Source: Chamaecrista fasciculata (lineage: Eukaryota; Streptophyta; Magnoliopsida; Fabales; Fabaceae). From it: a stretch of DNA of 64,000 nucleotides. Below the pieces are notes generated by a model, which was not told where the DNA came from, searched no databases, and saw nothing but the letters and a program-made list of their open reading frames with translations. The position numbers and the translations under genes were made by a program. Positions 12,617 to 25,755 of this stretch are shown piece by piece; within the stretch, counting starts at the first letter, position 1, and each line of letters starts with the position of its first letter. The stretch spans positions 313,869 through 377,868 of the forward strand of contig QANZ01043121.1 of the NCBI GenBank assembly GCA_003254925.1, given 5' to 3'.

Positions 12617-14055
12617 GGCCCAGTTCGTTTGCGCTTCGATTATAATCTGCTCTGATTATAATCATAATAAGCATGTTTGTTTCTGTTTTTTTTCTGATCA
12701 AATTATAATCATGATTTTTTTATAATCAAACACACTCAATTACACTTATAGCCCTATATATATACTTATAATTACCTATACTCTAATACAATCAATCACC
12801 CATCACAAGGGCAAAATGGTCATTTACTTTAATATTGGGCCACTTTGTAAATACCCATTCTTGTGTTGGGCTAAACTGTTATTTTGCCTAAATTATTTAG
12901 GAATACATATTTTGCCTCTTTCAACTCTCTCGTCTCTCTCGCGTTCTCTCTCTCTTTGGAAAGAATAAACATCCATGAAGATGAAGTGGGTGGCTTTTCC
13001 TGTCTAATTAAACTTAAATGGAGGGTTCACCGAAAAATCCGTGATGAAAACCCATATCAGTTTGCTAAAAAAGTGTGATTGCAGTAAGTTTAATTACACA
13101 GGGAAAGCTAATAGGAGCTAGCTTTATTGTATGCATCCAAAATCTGAAGTGAATATAATGGCAATAAATAGACCCCCATTAATTCCACACTTCTGTTACT
13201 TGTTTAATTAAGCATAGAGGGGATTAATTGTCACGAACTAAATGTTGTTTATCACCGCCGCCACTCGCGTATTGTTTAGTCCTTGACACGATTCGTTTGT
13301 CAAGCAAGGGAGGATCCCTAATCCGACGATAAAGAAGAATCGTCGATTAACGGATTTTGATACTTTGGCTTAGAATCTTGCCGTCGCCAAGCTACGAACC
13401 CTCTTGTTGAATCTAATGGCGAAAGCGGTGTCGTTGAAGCTGGGAAACGCCAGTCTGAGAAGAGGAAGCTTTGAGAGAGAGAGAGAGAGAGTGAGACGAG
13501 AGAGAGAAGCCAACAGAAAACATTATGCCAAATTTTAATTTTTTTTTCGGGTCCGAATGAGTTTTCTTTTTCTCTCTCATCTGCTGCGAACCGGTGGATC
13601 ATTTTCTTCAGTGGTCCACCGAATGTCGGGGCCTAATAGTACACTTTAGTCCTTTCGGTCCACTATTTTGTAGGCTAAAAATAGTTCGGTGGACCAAACA
13701 AAATAATCACCTCCAGAGTTGCACATGATTATAATCATATTTTCACGCTTTCCAAGGCAAACAGTGACAATTTGATTTTTTTTATAAGCAACAATCACAT
13801 CCAAACACATTTTTATTATAATCAAATCACACCTTACTTTTTCCAACTTTTTCTTCCATTTCTACCCCTATACAATTTATCAATTTTCCTACCCTTCTAT
13901 CTACCAACCACAATCATTACATACCCATTTCAATAATTTCACACCAAATAATAAACTTTCATCCAAACACCAATACACAAATAATCAACTTTGATTATAA
14001 TCATACTCTGATTATAATCAGAGCAGATTTTATTATAAGCGCAAATGAACTGACC
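12617..14055. mobile_element. Non-autonomous TIR DNA transposon, about 1.4 kb
   Basis: The left end GGCCCAGTTCGTTTGCGCTT matches the inverse complement of the right end (AAGCGCAAATGAACTGACC). Both ends continue into ATTATAATC-rich subterminal repeats (12640-12730; 13985-14040). The interior has a GA microsatellite (13473-13492) and a second inverted pair around 13655-13690 (TCCACTATTTT / AAAATAGTTCGGTGGA). No transposase frame is present. I could not settle a target duplication, so the superfamily is open (hAT or Harbinger-like). Confidence 0.7.
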
Positions 14056-16619
14056 ATGAGGTGGGTGTCTAATGAAATTTATTGCTTCAAATTTCTCTTG
14101 AAATTGAGAGAATTTTGTGTTAGAAAATAGTTAGTAATTAAAGTTCCATATTGAATAAGTTAAAGGGTTGAGGAGAGGGCTCATATGTGAATAGTTATAA
14201 ACATTCATGTATTGATGATCATAAACAATTTTGTGTATTTGAAGGGTCGTGACTCTTCATATATGAATAGATGGTCATAATTGTTTATTAATTGAGACAT
14301 GAATGTTGTTTTATGATAAGTTATAATAAGTTTTTAAGATTGAACATGAAAGGTTGTGAGTGGAATTCTGAAAGGTTTTATCTCTTCAGCTTTTCCTCTA
14401 TAAATCTATAAGTATTATTTCTTCTCTCAAATAGATGATCAATTAAGAAATATCATTTTCAATTTTTTCCTTCCTAAATGTATTCAAAAGATATTATAAT
14501 TTTGCTGGCTATAATATTAGGCTTTGTAAAATCCTGAAAAAATTATGCTATATAATTCCAACAACAAACGAATAGTGTGTGCTTAATTTCTTTAAAATAG
14601 TGATCACACTATCAAATCCTATACTATTTTTCTAACATTTTGAACATGTAAAAAAGTAACATTTATATATGGATAACAATCTCATTGACTTTGTTTGAGG
14701 GTGTTGCCTCATTTCACTCTTGATTCTTAGAAGAGCGGGACTTGCCATTTTTTATTTAGTTTTCTTAAATATATAAAAGTAAATTAATAATTCAGTTTTG
14801 AAAAAATCATCTAGTTAATAACTTTTTTTTTTTGGCCTAATTTAGTTAATAACTTAGTCTTTACTCACATGAATGTGGTTTAGTGGTTTCTCACTTGGTA
14901 TTTTAATTAACTTGGTCTTCTAACTTGTTTTTTAATCAAGTTTGAATATCACCTTTGAGTATATATAGAAAGCATTCTGTTATTTATTTATATATATATA
15001 AATAACTTAGTCTTTTTTATATATAAGAAAAAATAATTTAGTCTTTGAAAAATTAAAATGTATAATTTAATTGTTGAAAAAACTAAATAATATACTCTTT
15101 AGTACATGATTTAAAATGACTAACATGCATACGTTTGAATCTTTTAAAAAATAAACTGTCTATATATTTTTAATTCTTTTAGAGATTAAGTTGTGACTTC
15201 ATTATTTTTTTTAGTAGACGCAATTATAATTTAGCCATCTTTGGACATTAAATATATATAAGTATATTTATCAATAAAAGCTCAAATCTAAGTTATCGGA
15301 GAATAATCTTTTTTACTATACCCAATTCTCATTAATGGAGAATTTACGACTTTGACTAAGATCATATATTTTGTTAGTGTAAATTGAATTAAATTAATTA
15401 GAAATAAATATATGTATGTAACTATGTATACATAATTAATGAATCTAAGTATAAAATCATAAACTAAACCTATATTTTGATTTCTTAGAGATTTTTTATT
15501 TAATTTATCCTTTTATAAATTACTAAATTTGTGAAGGAAAATAAATTAAGAATCGACATCTAATAAGTATAAATTTAAGAAAATAACTAACATGTAAAAA
15601 TAAAAATATTTTTTTTAGTTTGACAATATATTTGAAAAGTTCATCATTAATTCAATGAGTACACCTAAAATTCTGGTTTATTATAATTTATAAGTGAAGG
15701 TATTTGCTGATGTAAGGTAGTCACGGATCCTTTACATGCATATTCACTAAGTTTATTGCTTTTTAATTACTAGTGCATACTTCATGTGATTGAGTTCTAC
15801 AAAATGAGACATATAAATATCATCACAAGTCGTTTTATCTAATTTTTTTTTCAAATATGTAATTATCACATTTGATATGATTAAGAATTTGTAAGGTATA
15901 TGTCACACTCACACATATATGTAATTTGTAGGGAGCATTTGGTTCACACTTCACATTGGAAATGACTCGATCGAAACATGAATAACCCTCTTGCTTGTTG
16001 ACATTAGGGACAACCCATTTGCAAATGCTGGAATGATCTTGTACACAATAAAAAATTTTAAATTTTAAACTAATAATTGTCATGGATAGGGAAATTCACA
16101 AATCACAACCAACCAACTACCCAAAGAGAGAAAAAAAAAAGGAAGAATAAACTAATAATTTAGTCCTTAAAATATCACTGAATTGACAATACAATCATTT
16201 AGTGAAATGTGCAATGTAATCCCTAACAAAACCAAACAATATATTTATTAATTATTTTCATGGATTAAAGAGTATATTGTTTGGTTTCTTCAAAAACTAA
16301 TGATTACACCATTTGGTTCTTTTAAGGATTAAATTGTGTATTTCTATCTTTTAGATGTTGAATTGTTAGCTCAGTGATTTTTTTAGAATTGAATTATTAG
16401 TTTATTCAAAAAAATAAAAAGAGAGAAGAAAATGGAGATATGATAATACCAAGTCATAATTCATTGATTGGAATAAGAAACTATACATTGATGATGAATT
16501 TAAAACTATGAAACTATAAAAATATAAATATAAAATGAAATTGTTGCTGACCCACACATGATGAGACCAAGAAGAATAAAGCCTCATTTTGACCTCAAAA
16601 ACAGCACCACCCATAAATA
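14056..16619. other. AT-rich intergenic sequence with one MITE-like repeat
   Basis: No gene is supported on either strand over about 2.5 kb. At roughly 16146-16405 an inverted pair (TAAACTAATAATTTAG at the left, GAATTATTAGTTTATT at the right) frames a 260-bp MITE-like repeat with internal 'accaaacaatat' and 'atattgtttggt' arms. No clean target duplication was found for it. The remainder is AT-rich, with AT dinucleotide runs. Confidence 0.5.
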
Positions 16620-17387
16620 GAAAGGTCCTTTCTCATTCATATATGGTGTGGCTCACAAAATTAATGAAACTCATGGGATCCTTTTGATTCTTGAACTCCA
16701 CTTCCAACAACCAAAACCATCAATATTCTCTCTTCAGACCTGCCATTTCCATGCTTGTTTTCAGATTCATCTCTTCCCTTCTACCAAAAAAAGAAAAAAT
16801 AAACTAAGAAAAAAAAACGAGTTAAAAATTCTTACTTTCTACTTTCTACTTTCTACTCTCTCATCATCACTCTGTATTTCTAACAAAGAACACCAAAAAC
16901 AAGCATGGAAATGGCAATTCATTCATTTGCCCATTACTACTAGAAGGAAATTAAATTAACTCAATACAAAGAAAATTCAACATTACAAGAAGCTAGATGG
17001 CCAGTCTCAAAGATAAAGAAAGTAAAGGAGGAAGATAGAACTATATATATATATATATAGAAAGAAGAAGAAGCCATGCTCCATGCCAAAGATTGCCTTT
17101 TGTCTCTGTATTTGTCTTTTTCTTTGCTCCGTCTGGTGTGTGTTTCAAGTTTCAAGAACTAGACGAAAAGGTGTTAACTTTCTTTGGTATACTAAATAAG
17201 ATTGAAAACCCATAAAGGATAAAGAACAAGAAAGGCGATATTTGATCTTAAACTACAATGCAAGAAGGAAGGAAGCAAAAGTGGTGGTGGGGTTTTTTTG
17301 GCAAAAAAGAAAAAAACAGAGGATGGTGAGTATCTATAATCACTATATGATTAAATTATGATATACCTCTAATACGAGTAATTAAGA
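16620..17387. other. Region 3' of the first CLE gene
   Basis: This 770-bp stretch follows the CLE gene on the minus strand and should contain its 3' untranslated region. It holds poly-A runs, a pyrimidine repeat (TTTCTACTTTCTACTTTCTA near 16838) and an AT run near 17043-17060. No coding frame is supported. Confidence 0.45.
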
Positions 17388-17729
17388 TCAATTGTGAAGT
17401 GGGTTTGGTCCTGAGGGAACTAATCTCTTCTCCACGCCATATCTTGGATCAACCCCATTATGATGATTATCATCTTTATTGATTTGGTGAGGAAGATGAC
17501 GCAGATTCTGGTGGATTCTTTGAAGCTGGAAACACAGAGAACGTGGGTTGCCATTGGAGAAAGAATCACAATTCTGGGTTTTCTGGGTGTTTCTTGAAGA
17601 TGCCATGAAATTGGAGGTTGGGATGATTCTGCAATTCACTGATGAGACAAAGAAGAAGAGAAAGAGAAGAAGGAGAAAAAAAGGAGAAGAAGATGAAGAA
17701 GGTGGGGTCGAAGACAGAGAGCTCTTCAT
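17388..17729 (-). CDS. CLE9/CLE10-type secreted peptide precursor
   Basis: The 113-residue single-exon product has a serine-rich start, a strong hydrophobic signal segment (residues about 17-31, ending near VNC), a variable middle, and a C-terminal dodecapeptide RLVPSGPNPLHN that ends exactly at the stop codon. That 12-mer is identical to the mature peptide of Arabidopsis CLE9 and CLE10. In this family the precursor is secreted and cut, prolines 4 and 7 of the ligand are often hydroxylated, and the peptide binds CLV1/BAM/HSL-type receptor kinases to control cell division and differentiation. The R before the ligand follows a VEK processing context. A paralogue lies on the same strand at 29940-30269 with the same block CDSFSNG..RSLCFQLQRIH. 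The start chosen gives a standard signal peptide. Confidence 0.93.
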   Translation of the reverse strand: MKSSLSSTPPSSSSSPFFLLLLFLFFFVSSVNCRIIPTSNFMASSRNTQKTQNCDSFSNGNPRSLCFQLQRIHQNLRHLPHQINKDDNHHNGVDPRYGVEKRLVPSGPNPLHN

Positions 17730-17960
17730 TTCAGAAAGAAAAAACAGAGGAAAACAGAGAGTGAAAGTGAAGGATGATGAATGAACTGAAGAAGAAGATG
17801 AAGAAGATGATGATGGTGAAAGAAAGAAAGAAAGAGAAAGAAGGGGTTGGAAGAGAGAGTATTATTAATGCGAAGCGAGAGACACATGACAATATGACAT
17901 TGAGTGGATGGAAATGCCGAGAAAAACAGAGACAATTAATAGCATAAGAGAAACAAGTTT
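17730..17960 (-). promoter_or_regulatory. 5' leader and proximal promoter of the first CLE gene
   Basis: On the minus strand this is a long CT-rich leader with TTC repeats. It aligns by eye with the region upstream of the second CLE gene (30270-30410): both contain the motif reading GACAATT..AT.AGCAT/ATCATGAGA on the plus strand, GGAAATGC/AGAAATGC, and the run just before the ATG. Shared upstream sequence indicates that the promoter was duplicated together with the coding region. Confidence 0.6.
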
Positions 17961-18706
17961 TTGGTATATAGTCAGCAATTACAATCTCTCATCAAATGTG
18001 TCACGAAGTTTATATGGACACCTTTCTTGTGGTTTAATGCTTTAATTTTTCCCATTATTTCATCACTATATGATAAAAATATCACATACATCCCTCTCTC
18101 TTTTTTGACTTTTGCTTTTCCTGACGTACATAAATCCTAAATTCACCTTGGAGTATTTAATGCTTGAATAAAAATTATTTTTAACAAATACCTTTCACTA
18201 TAGTATAATTATAATATTGATAAATAAGATTTTTTTTTCTCCTTTTGTTGAGGATTAAAAGTTTGTTGAGGATTTTACAACTTTTTCGTACTATTAAGAT
18301 TTGACCAAGCAATATTAGTATTCACTAATATCTAAACGAAGATTTTAAATTTTAAACTTTATCAATATAGTTATCTTTATTGAAAGATTTTGTTACTCAA
18401 ATTGAGTGTAAATTAGTTGAAACAAAATCTTAAAATCAAGAAAAATTACAAAAAGGAAAAAACCATTAACATTTGATTGATATATGGAATTTTTAAAATG
18501 TAAGGAACTCTCCCTAATTTAGAAGAAATGGATAATATTAAATTTTGATTTATGTTAATGTTATTTCCATTCCATTCTTGGATATGCAACTAACAGTCTA
18601 CGGAAATTCAGACAGATAAAAGTACTAGGATGATTCATCATTAATATTTGCTATTACCTAAACTAGGCCATTTAAATTGTTAATCATAATACCACAATTG
18701 TTTATA

Positions 18707-21700
18707 GGGTAAATTATAAATTAGATACATGTGTGTGGTTAGGTCGAATCTCACATCACTGCCGTGTGGTTTGAAAATTTTCACTTTAGGTACTTGAGAT
18801 ATGCATCGTTTAACAATTAGGGTATCTGTGTTTTTATTCCGTTAATTTTAAAGGAAAATACTGATGTGGCACAATCTTAGCCATCGATTTCTAATGTATC
18901 TTAGCCGTCAATTTCTATTGTATCTTAATCGTTGGTTTCTCTTGCATTTTAGTCGTTGGTTTCCACTCCCAGGTTAAAATCTCATTTTTGGTTCTCAAAC
19001 TATGGGATACGTTTCATTTTGGTGATAAAAACTATTTTTGTTTCATTTTTGTCCTCAAACTTTCACATTTTTTCTGTTTTGATCTCCAAACTGTGATTTT
19101 ATCGAACTGATAGGAATTGTGCCCTAGGTCCAATCCTCTTATGTATATGTTATGAACATATGGATTAATTTATAGAGATAAATTAATGGTTTTCACATTA
19201 TTAGCATGTTTACTGTGATTACATCCGTGATTAATTATACGATAATTAATCTAAATATGTCCCTGATCGATTGTTTTCGTGGGAGCGAAAATGAACTAAG
19301 ATCAGCATGACCTCAGTGCATAGGGATGCACGCACTAGATGCTGGAATGAGAGTCATGGTGCAATTACGTAAAGGGTTACGAGTTGCTGGACTGACCTGG
19401 AGAGTCCTGCATGGGTTTAGTCATCAGCTTGCCTCTCTTGTACGCCTGTCACGACGCCTTAGACCTGAAGTCATCATTATTCCGGCGTTGCAGTTGTCAG
19501 ACTTTGGCTTAGTCTAACGTTGCCCGTAGCAGGGTGCTGAGGAATGTGGACTGACCAAAGTTGGGATTTTGTTCCCCATTAAGTTGGGAGATATCTTACT
19601 GGCGCCCTCGATGAGTCTGTCCAGGAAAATGCATGGCCATGCTAGATATTGGGACTTACTCAAGGAGATCGAGAAAGTAAGGGTTTGGATCATGGATGAC
19701 TTTCCCGCGCCTGATCCATGACCAAGATATCGCAGAACAATAGGGTCAATGCCTAGGAGGTACGAAGGTTAAAATCGGTTTTGGTAACGACCGATCAACT
19801 CACGTGTTTTGGGTAGTCGCGATGGCTTGCTAGAGTCCGCTCACGACTTGTAGGACATGGGGATGACCTACTGCCAACTTCACGTGGGGCCTGCTGGGTC
19901 ACACACGAGCAGGATTAGAACACACCGTTTAAGGGACACGAATTAGGGTAATTTGTGGGTCACTCCGTGGCCTAATTTAAGACACAGAGGAAATGTCTGG
20001 GACATTATGTCTTGTCTTAAATTTTCTACAGTTTAAATAATTGTTAAATGATTAATAGAGATTAATTATTTACAATTTAAATATTGGGAAATAATAAATT
20101 AAATAATTCCTAAAAGTTAGGAGATTATTGATTTATAAAATTCCCTAATATTTTGCTTGAGGATGGCGCCTCAATTTTAGGTGATTTAATTAATAAAAAT
20201 GTTTTATTAATTTAAGTCATGGATTTGAATTTGAATTTGAGATTCTAGATTTGAATTAAGATATTGGGGTAATATTTTAATTCAATAAAGAATTTAAATT
20301 CAGAATTCAAAATTTGAATTAAAGATATTATTGTAATATTTTAATTCAAAAACATTGGGATAAAATAAGTTGGTTATGACTTCCTAATTTTAGGAGTTAT
20401 TTTTTATTTATAAAATTCCCAATAAATGAAGCATAATAGGCGCCTAGCTCATGTGGGTCCCATTAGAAGATTTGATCTTCAATTTGATTCTATGAGTTAG
20501 GAATTTGAATTTGAATTAAAATATTATTGTAATATTTTAATTAGATATTCAAGTCTTAAAAGATATGATATTATCAGAATATCATGATTTTAGATTTATA
20601 AAATTGCTATAATTTTAATAAATATAAGCCCAACAATTCGCCTAGCTCCATAAGTCATGCTAATTGATGCACAATTGAGAGAAACCCTAAGTTTGCTAAG
20701 CAAGTCGACTTTCCTCCTTGTAGAGAGAGAAATTTCGCCACCCACCTTCCTAGAGAGAGAAGTCGATTTTCTTCTAAGGGGTTAGGAGAGAAATCGAAAG
20801 TTGTGGGTTCCTAGTGTTTTTAGAGAAGGAGAAGAACAAAAGGTGTTTTGTTGCTGTCTACTTCTCTGTGGCGCCATCTACCTGGATTTCAGAGAAGGAG
20901 TTCTTGAATCCAAAAAGCTGTAGATTGAATCCCGAGTCTCTTTGGAGAAAGAGGCGTGGAGGCTAGCACCTCGTGTTCGGGAAACTGTTCGTGTGGATCA
21001 CCGGTAGAGGAAGGACGTGTTGATGGACTTCTAGACTCACCAGTATCACCAATCCGATTGAAAGCCTGAGGTATAACACTTTTCGTATCTGGTTTTAAAT
21101 TCAGCTAGCGGATCTCAGGGTGGGACTTTCCTGGGGGCGCAAGTTTTTTTTTTTTAATTTACAGTTCTTCCGCTGCGTGTTTCCTTGGGGATTTCCCAAC
21201 AATTTTCACCGTTATTCTTAGTCATAAATTATAAATAAAAATCAACCACAAATTTATCTCTAATTTGTAACTAAAAATGAAATTTTCTCTTCCTCTCTTT
21301 GTCAACTCACTTATTAATACGTATTTGAATAGGAGTGAACAAAAATATAAAAATACATAAAATAAAAAAAATGGGTTGAATAAAAAATTGATTTTTTTTT
21401 TAAATAGTTTGGCTCGATCGGACTCGATGGCCCGACCTGAGTCTAACTGGGTTGGGTCTTAGGTCTGGCCCGACCCAGCTCGTGATCACTCCTATATTTA
21501 TGAGAGAAATGATTTATCTTAATTATTTAGGTTAAAAATAACGATGTAAACCTTATGAAATAAAATTTTTGGGACAAAAACGTAATAAATATGAAAGTTT
21601 GAGGACTAAAATGAAATAAAAAATAGTTTTAGGACCAAAATGAAATTTTTCCCATAATTCATGGACCAAAATTTAATTTTTCACTGAGTCACGTGATTGC

Positions 21701-21858
21701 CACATCAGCATTTTCCGTTAAAATTGACGGAACAAAACTACAGGTACCCTAATTGTTAAACTGTGCATGTCTTAGGTACCCAAAGTGAGATTTTTTAAAC
21801 TACATAGCAATGATGTGAGATTTGGCCTAAACATAGGTACCTAATTTGTAATTTACCC
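18707..21858. mobile_element. MULE-type TIR element (family A), split by a solo LTR
   Basis: The ends start GGGTAAATTA and are inverted over more than 100 bp (left 18707-18850, right 21710-21858, sharing AATCTCACATCA). An identical 9-bp target duplication TTGTTTATA flanks it (18698-18706 and 21859-21867). The interior left arm holds TTAGTCGTTGGTTTC-like short repeats. A copia LTR was inserted later at 19108-21201. Without it the element is about 1.06 kb and has no coding capacity. Relatives with the same end are at 33919-35468 and 45201-45583. Confidence 0.85.
19108..21201 (+). repeat. Solo copia LTR, diverged relative of 992-3079
   Basis: This 2,094-bp sequence starts TGATAGGAATTGTGCCC and ends TTTCCCAACA. 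It follows the copia LTRs in order: the conserved blocks CATGGGTTTAGTCAT, CACGTGTTTTGGGTAGTCG and GGCCTGCTGGGTCACACA, then an AT-rich part, then CTGTTCGTGTGGATCACCGG. No internal region or second LTR is attached, so it is a solo LTR left by recombination. The flanking five bases differ (CGAAC and ATTTT), so no target duplication is preserved. It is clearly older or from another subfamily than the element at 992. A U3 hairpin lies at 19274-19291. Confidence 0.88.
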
Positions 21859-22045
21859 TTGTTTATATAATATATAGCAATATGTAAACAATCTTATTTT
21901 AATGAACTTAATAATACATGATAACATGAATCGTATGAGCTTTTCAGTTTCTTTCATTAATCTTATCAATTAAACTTTGAATTTAGTTATTAAATAAGGT
22001 TTGGTTTAGTGGAAGTGTTAATCTTTAACAAAATAGTAAATTTAA

Positions 22046-22385
22046 GATAACAAAATCCTTTTCATCCTGAGATTTTACATCAACTTTCAATTTTCTTCTA
22101 AAATTTTTTAGTTAATTTTATTTTTTACTCTTACTTTAATTAAATATATTTTCGAAAAATTCTACGTGATTAGTGACATATGATGTAAACTTAGTAGAAA
22201 AAAAACTCAAATCCTAACTTGAATTGAAAAACACAATGAAATATGTCCTTAATTTATGAAAAGAAATTAGTTAAAAGATAAAATTGACCAAAATGTGAAA
22301 ATTTAGGATAAAATTGACAGTAAAAAAATATTGAGAACAAAATTGAAAGTTAATATAAAATTTGAGGAAAAAAATTACTTTTGCC
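22046..22385. mobile_element. MULE-type miniature element (family C)
   Basis: The right end ACTTTTGCC and the GAAAGTTAATATAAAATTT arm mirror the left arm (TTTTACATCAACTTTCAATTT). The flanking 9-mers TAAATTTAA (22037-22045) and TAAACTTAA (22386-22394) differ at one base. It is related to the elements at 27255-27563 and 59008-59383. It is non-coding. Confidence 0.6.
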
Positions 22386-22466
22386 TAAACTTAAATTTGA
22401 ATTTTAATTGAAAGAGATAGAAATTATATTTAATAGTTAATAGCATTTTAAATATAATTGTTTTCA

Positions 22467-23693
22467 AGGTCAAAGGATCATTTTGGTCCTAAATGTATGT
22501 CCTAATGTTCATTTTGGTCATTTGTGTTTCAAAATGTTCAAATTGGTCCTAAATGTTGACAAAATGTTTCATTTTGGCCCCAACCTATTGAATTTGGTTA
22601 TATTTCTTTCGACTCTCATTTCAAGTTCAAAAGACTTGTTAAGAGTAATTCGTAGCTCTGAATCCGTCATATTCAAATTTGAAATCAAAGATATAATCAA
22701 TTTTGTTTGTTTGATCGTGAAATGAGCGATCTGCTTCTAGAACCGATTTGACTTCGTTTGCTGACGACCCCAACTGGATAGAGAAAGTATTCTTTAAGAA
22801 CAATATGTAACTCTGAACTCTTCAATTTCAAACTTGAAACGAGAAAAATTTTTTTTATAACATAAAAAACGATGACAACAAAAGAAAAACAAACAACAAC
22901 AAGCTAGAGGCGCGGGGGCAAGTTATTCAAGCTACCCACAACAGTGGACCCACGGTTAAATTTGTCGCCATTTATACTTGATGAAGCAACTAGCCCTTGA
23001 GCCTTTAGCCTCATCATAAAAGGTTCAGAGTTAGAAGGATTAGAGCTAAACAAAGTAAAATACTAAGAAACAGAAGAGGTAATGATCCTGATGGCTGCAG
23101 CCGGCGACACCTTGGCACACTTCCAAACCCTCTCATTATGAAGCTTCCAAATGACATCTAGCGTCACAAGAATGGTTAACCAAGCCTCATAATAACGAGC
23201 CATATTTCTTTTCCACCTCTTTATCCAAATGTAGAGCCACCTCTAAAACACTTGAGAACTTGAATTTGACTTAATGGCCATAGGCAACCCAAACCAAACC
23301 GCCCTAGCAAAACTACAGCTGAGGAACATTTGGGACACAGAGTCATCTTGAAACTCACAGACCGGACAAATGGTCTCACACCTGAGATGATGACGATTCA
23401 AATTCGAAGACGTCAGGATAGCGTCATGCCAAATTTTCCAAGCCGTGACCAGAATTCTCCTGGGGGCTTTCGTCCTCCAAAAGTCCTTCCAAGGAAACTG
23501 AGAAGAAGCTGTATTGCTATAATCCGGATGGCACGTTCGACTCAGCAAGTCAAAACCTGCAGCAGTGGTGTACGACCCAATATCAAAATAAAACATTTTG
23601 CCAATATTTAGGACCGATTTGATCATTTTGAAACATAAAGGACCAAAATAAACATTAAGACATACATTTAGGACCAAAATAACCATTTAACCT
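22467..23693. mobile_element. TIR element carrying LINE debris
   Basis: The left arm (AGGTCAAAGGATCATTTTGG, continuing past TCCTAAATGTATGTCCTAATG) is repeated inverted at 23590-23693. An 8-bp duplication TGTTTTCA lies at 22459-22466 and 23694-23701, and it can be read as 9 bp with a one-base offset. The middle is filled by a minus-strand LINE fragment, so either the LINE inserted into a smaller element or the element captured it. Confidence 0.65.
22870..23580 (-). pseudogene. LINE reverse transcriptase fragment (zf-RVT region)
   Basis: On the minus strand 23243-23577 encodes a piece typical of the zinc-binding domain that follows reverse transcriptase in plant non-LTR elements: a WK.FW..KAPRRI segment, then W.IWHDAILTSSNL, then CPVCEF and a cysteine/serine pair before a WFGL stretch. 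Homology seems to continue in other frames toward 22900. No reverse transcriptase core, endonuclease or start is present, so this is a truncated, frameshifted relic. It also falls inside the TIR element above. Confidence 0.75.
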
Positions 23694-24753
23694 TGTTTTC
23701 ATGAAACTCTGTAAACTTTACTTATTGTAAATGAATTTTCTTAACTTTTGAAAAATGATAAAAGTTTTGTGCTCTTTTTTTAGATTTTTTTATTCAATAT
23801 ATTTTTTTAATTTATAATTATATGAGAATCTTATTAATTGAAACTTACAAAATTAATAATAACTGTATTTAATAATATTTTTTTTATATATGTATTTAAT
23901 AATAATTCAAAATAATAAATACTAATTCTTTCTTACATAAAAATCGAAAACAATTTCTTTTTCTATAAAACCGAAAACTGAAAAATCGTTAGTATGTCCA
24001 ATATCCAAAGTTTGAAATACTCTTTTTAGGCCAAAAACTTATTTTGGTCCCTAATGTATATTTAAAGTTTTGTTTTGGTCCTAATATTTTTTTGTTCTGT
24101 TTTGGTCCTTAATGTTTTTTAAAAGTTTTGCCATTAGTCCTTAATTATTGAATATGGTCATACTTCTTTCGTTTCAAACTAGAATGCAATTAAATCAGGA
24201 CTACGAGTTAAATTTGATGAGTTCTTTCTTTATCTAGATTAAGTCATTAGCAAGCAAGGTCAAATCGAATATGAAATCGAGTCAAAAAATGGGCCATTTG
24301 TTTAATGAATTTGGTGATATGTCTCTCATTTTAAATCTGAATGCAACAGAATCAGAGTTACAAGTTACTCTTGACGAATTCTTTCTTTGTCTAGTTCGGA
24401 CTGTTGACAAACGAGGTCAAATACTTCTGTGAAAGATAATATTAATGTTTTGACCAAACTCACTTTCGGAGTACTATTTGGCCTTATTTGCCAATGACCC
24501 TAACTGGATTGAGAAATAACTCATTAAGAGTAATTTGTAACTCATATTTCGTTGCATTTAGACTTGAAATGAGAGATATATGGCCAAATTCATTAAACAA
24601 GCGACCCATTTGTTGACCCGATTTCATGCTCAATTTGACCTTGTTTGTTGATGATTCCAACTAGGCAAACAAAAAACTAATCATATTTAATACTTAGTTT
24701 TGATAATCGCATTCGAATTTGAAATGAAAGAGATATGACTATATACCAATAAT

Positions 24754-25755
24754 CAATGCAGTCAAGATCGAGATCTTACTCAAGATCAGAAGGAGCATGA
24801 GAAAGATCGAATCGTAAGATCGAATCGAGGATCGTAAGATCCTATGAATTTCCTAAAAAAATATTATATAAATCATATAAACAATTACTAATATCTATTT
24901 ATGTGTATATATATATATATATAAATGCTCATAAGTCATAAATTCATCTTATAACTTATGAGTATGTATATATAAATATATATAATAAGCAACAACATCT
25001 CCCATTTCTAACAAAAAGCTAACAAAAGTTCAGTCAAACGCTAACAAAAACAAAGCAACAACATCTTCATACCTGAAAAAATAAAAATAAAAAGACAACA
25101 AACTTAATTATAAGTAGTGAATTAGTGATTGAAATCTAAAAAGAAAAAAAAAACTTCAAGCCTAAACTTCAAGCCTAAGTGGTTTGTACTTGTGAACACC
25201 GCATTTTGGCCGGGCTCTTTTTTTTAAGTGTTTAAAACGTTTTAGGGCCTTTTTGAAAGTTTTAAAATGTTTTAGGGTCTTTTGGAAAGTCTCTTAAATA
25301 TTTTTGGACTTTTTTTGAAAGTTGTTAAAACATTTTAGGGTCTTTTGGAAGTCATTAAAACGTTTTAGGGCCTTTCTGAAAGTTTTAAAATGTTTTAGGG
25401 TCTTTTGGAAAGTCTCTTAAATGTTTTTGGGCCTTTGTGGAATTGTTTAAAGTGTTTTTGGACCTTTTTGAAAGTTTTTAAATGTTTTTGGGCCTTTGTG
25501 GAATTGTTTAAAGTGTTTTTGGGACCTTTTTGAAAGTTTTTAATTGTTTTTGGGTCTTTTTTTTTAAAAAAAAGCTTAAAAAAAAATTTACAAGATCGGT
25601 AAGATCGTACGATCTTACCGATCTTACGATTTAAATCTAGATCTTACTCAGATCTTGGTCAAAACCGATCCTGCATCCGATTTAACTAGAATTGGCCTTG
25701 CAAGATCGTAAGATCGTACGATCTTACGAGTTAAATCTAGATCTTGACCGCCTTG
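24754..25755. mobile_element. hAT-like TIR element with 8-bp target duplication
   Basis: The ends read CAATGCAGTCAAGATC on the left and CAAGGCGGTCAAGATC on the right strand inverse, and an identical 8-bp duplication CCAATAAT flanks them (24746-24753 and 25756-25763). The subterminal regions are packed with GATC palindromes such as GTAAGATCGTACGATCTTAC. The middle contains a run of degenerate repeats (25213-25575). No transposase is encoded. Confidence 0.75.
25213..25575. repeat. Degenerate minisatellite inside the hAT-like element
   Basis: Units combine GTTTTAGGG/TTTTTGGGCC, TCTTTTGGAAAGT and GTTTTAAAATGTTTTA in irregular order for about 360 bp. Unit length varies, roughly 30-60 bp. It has no coding capacity. 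Confidence 0.65.

Noticed and set aside
19326-19517. Small open frame within the solo LTR
   Set aside because: It lies in the conserved non-coding U3 of the LTR, and the corresponding frame is not kept in the other LTR copies.
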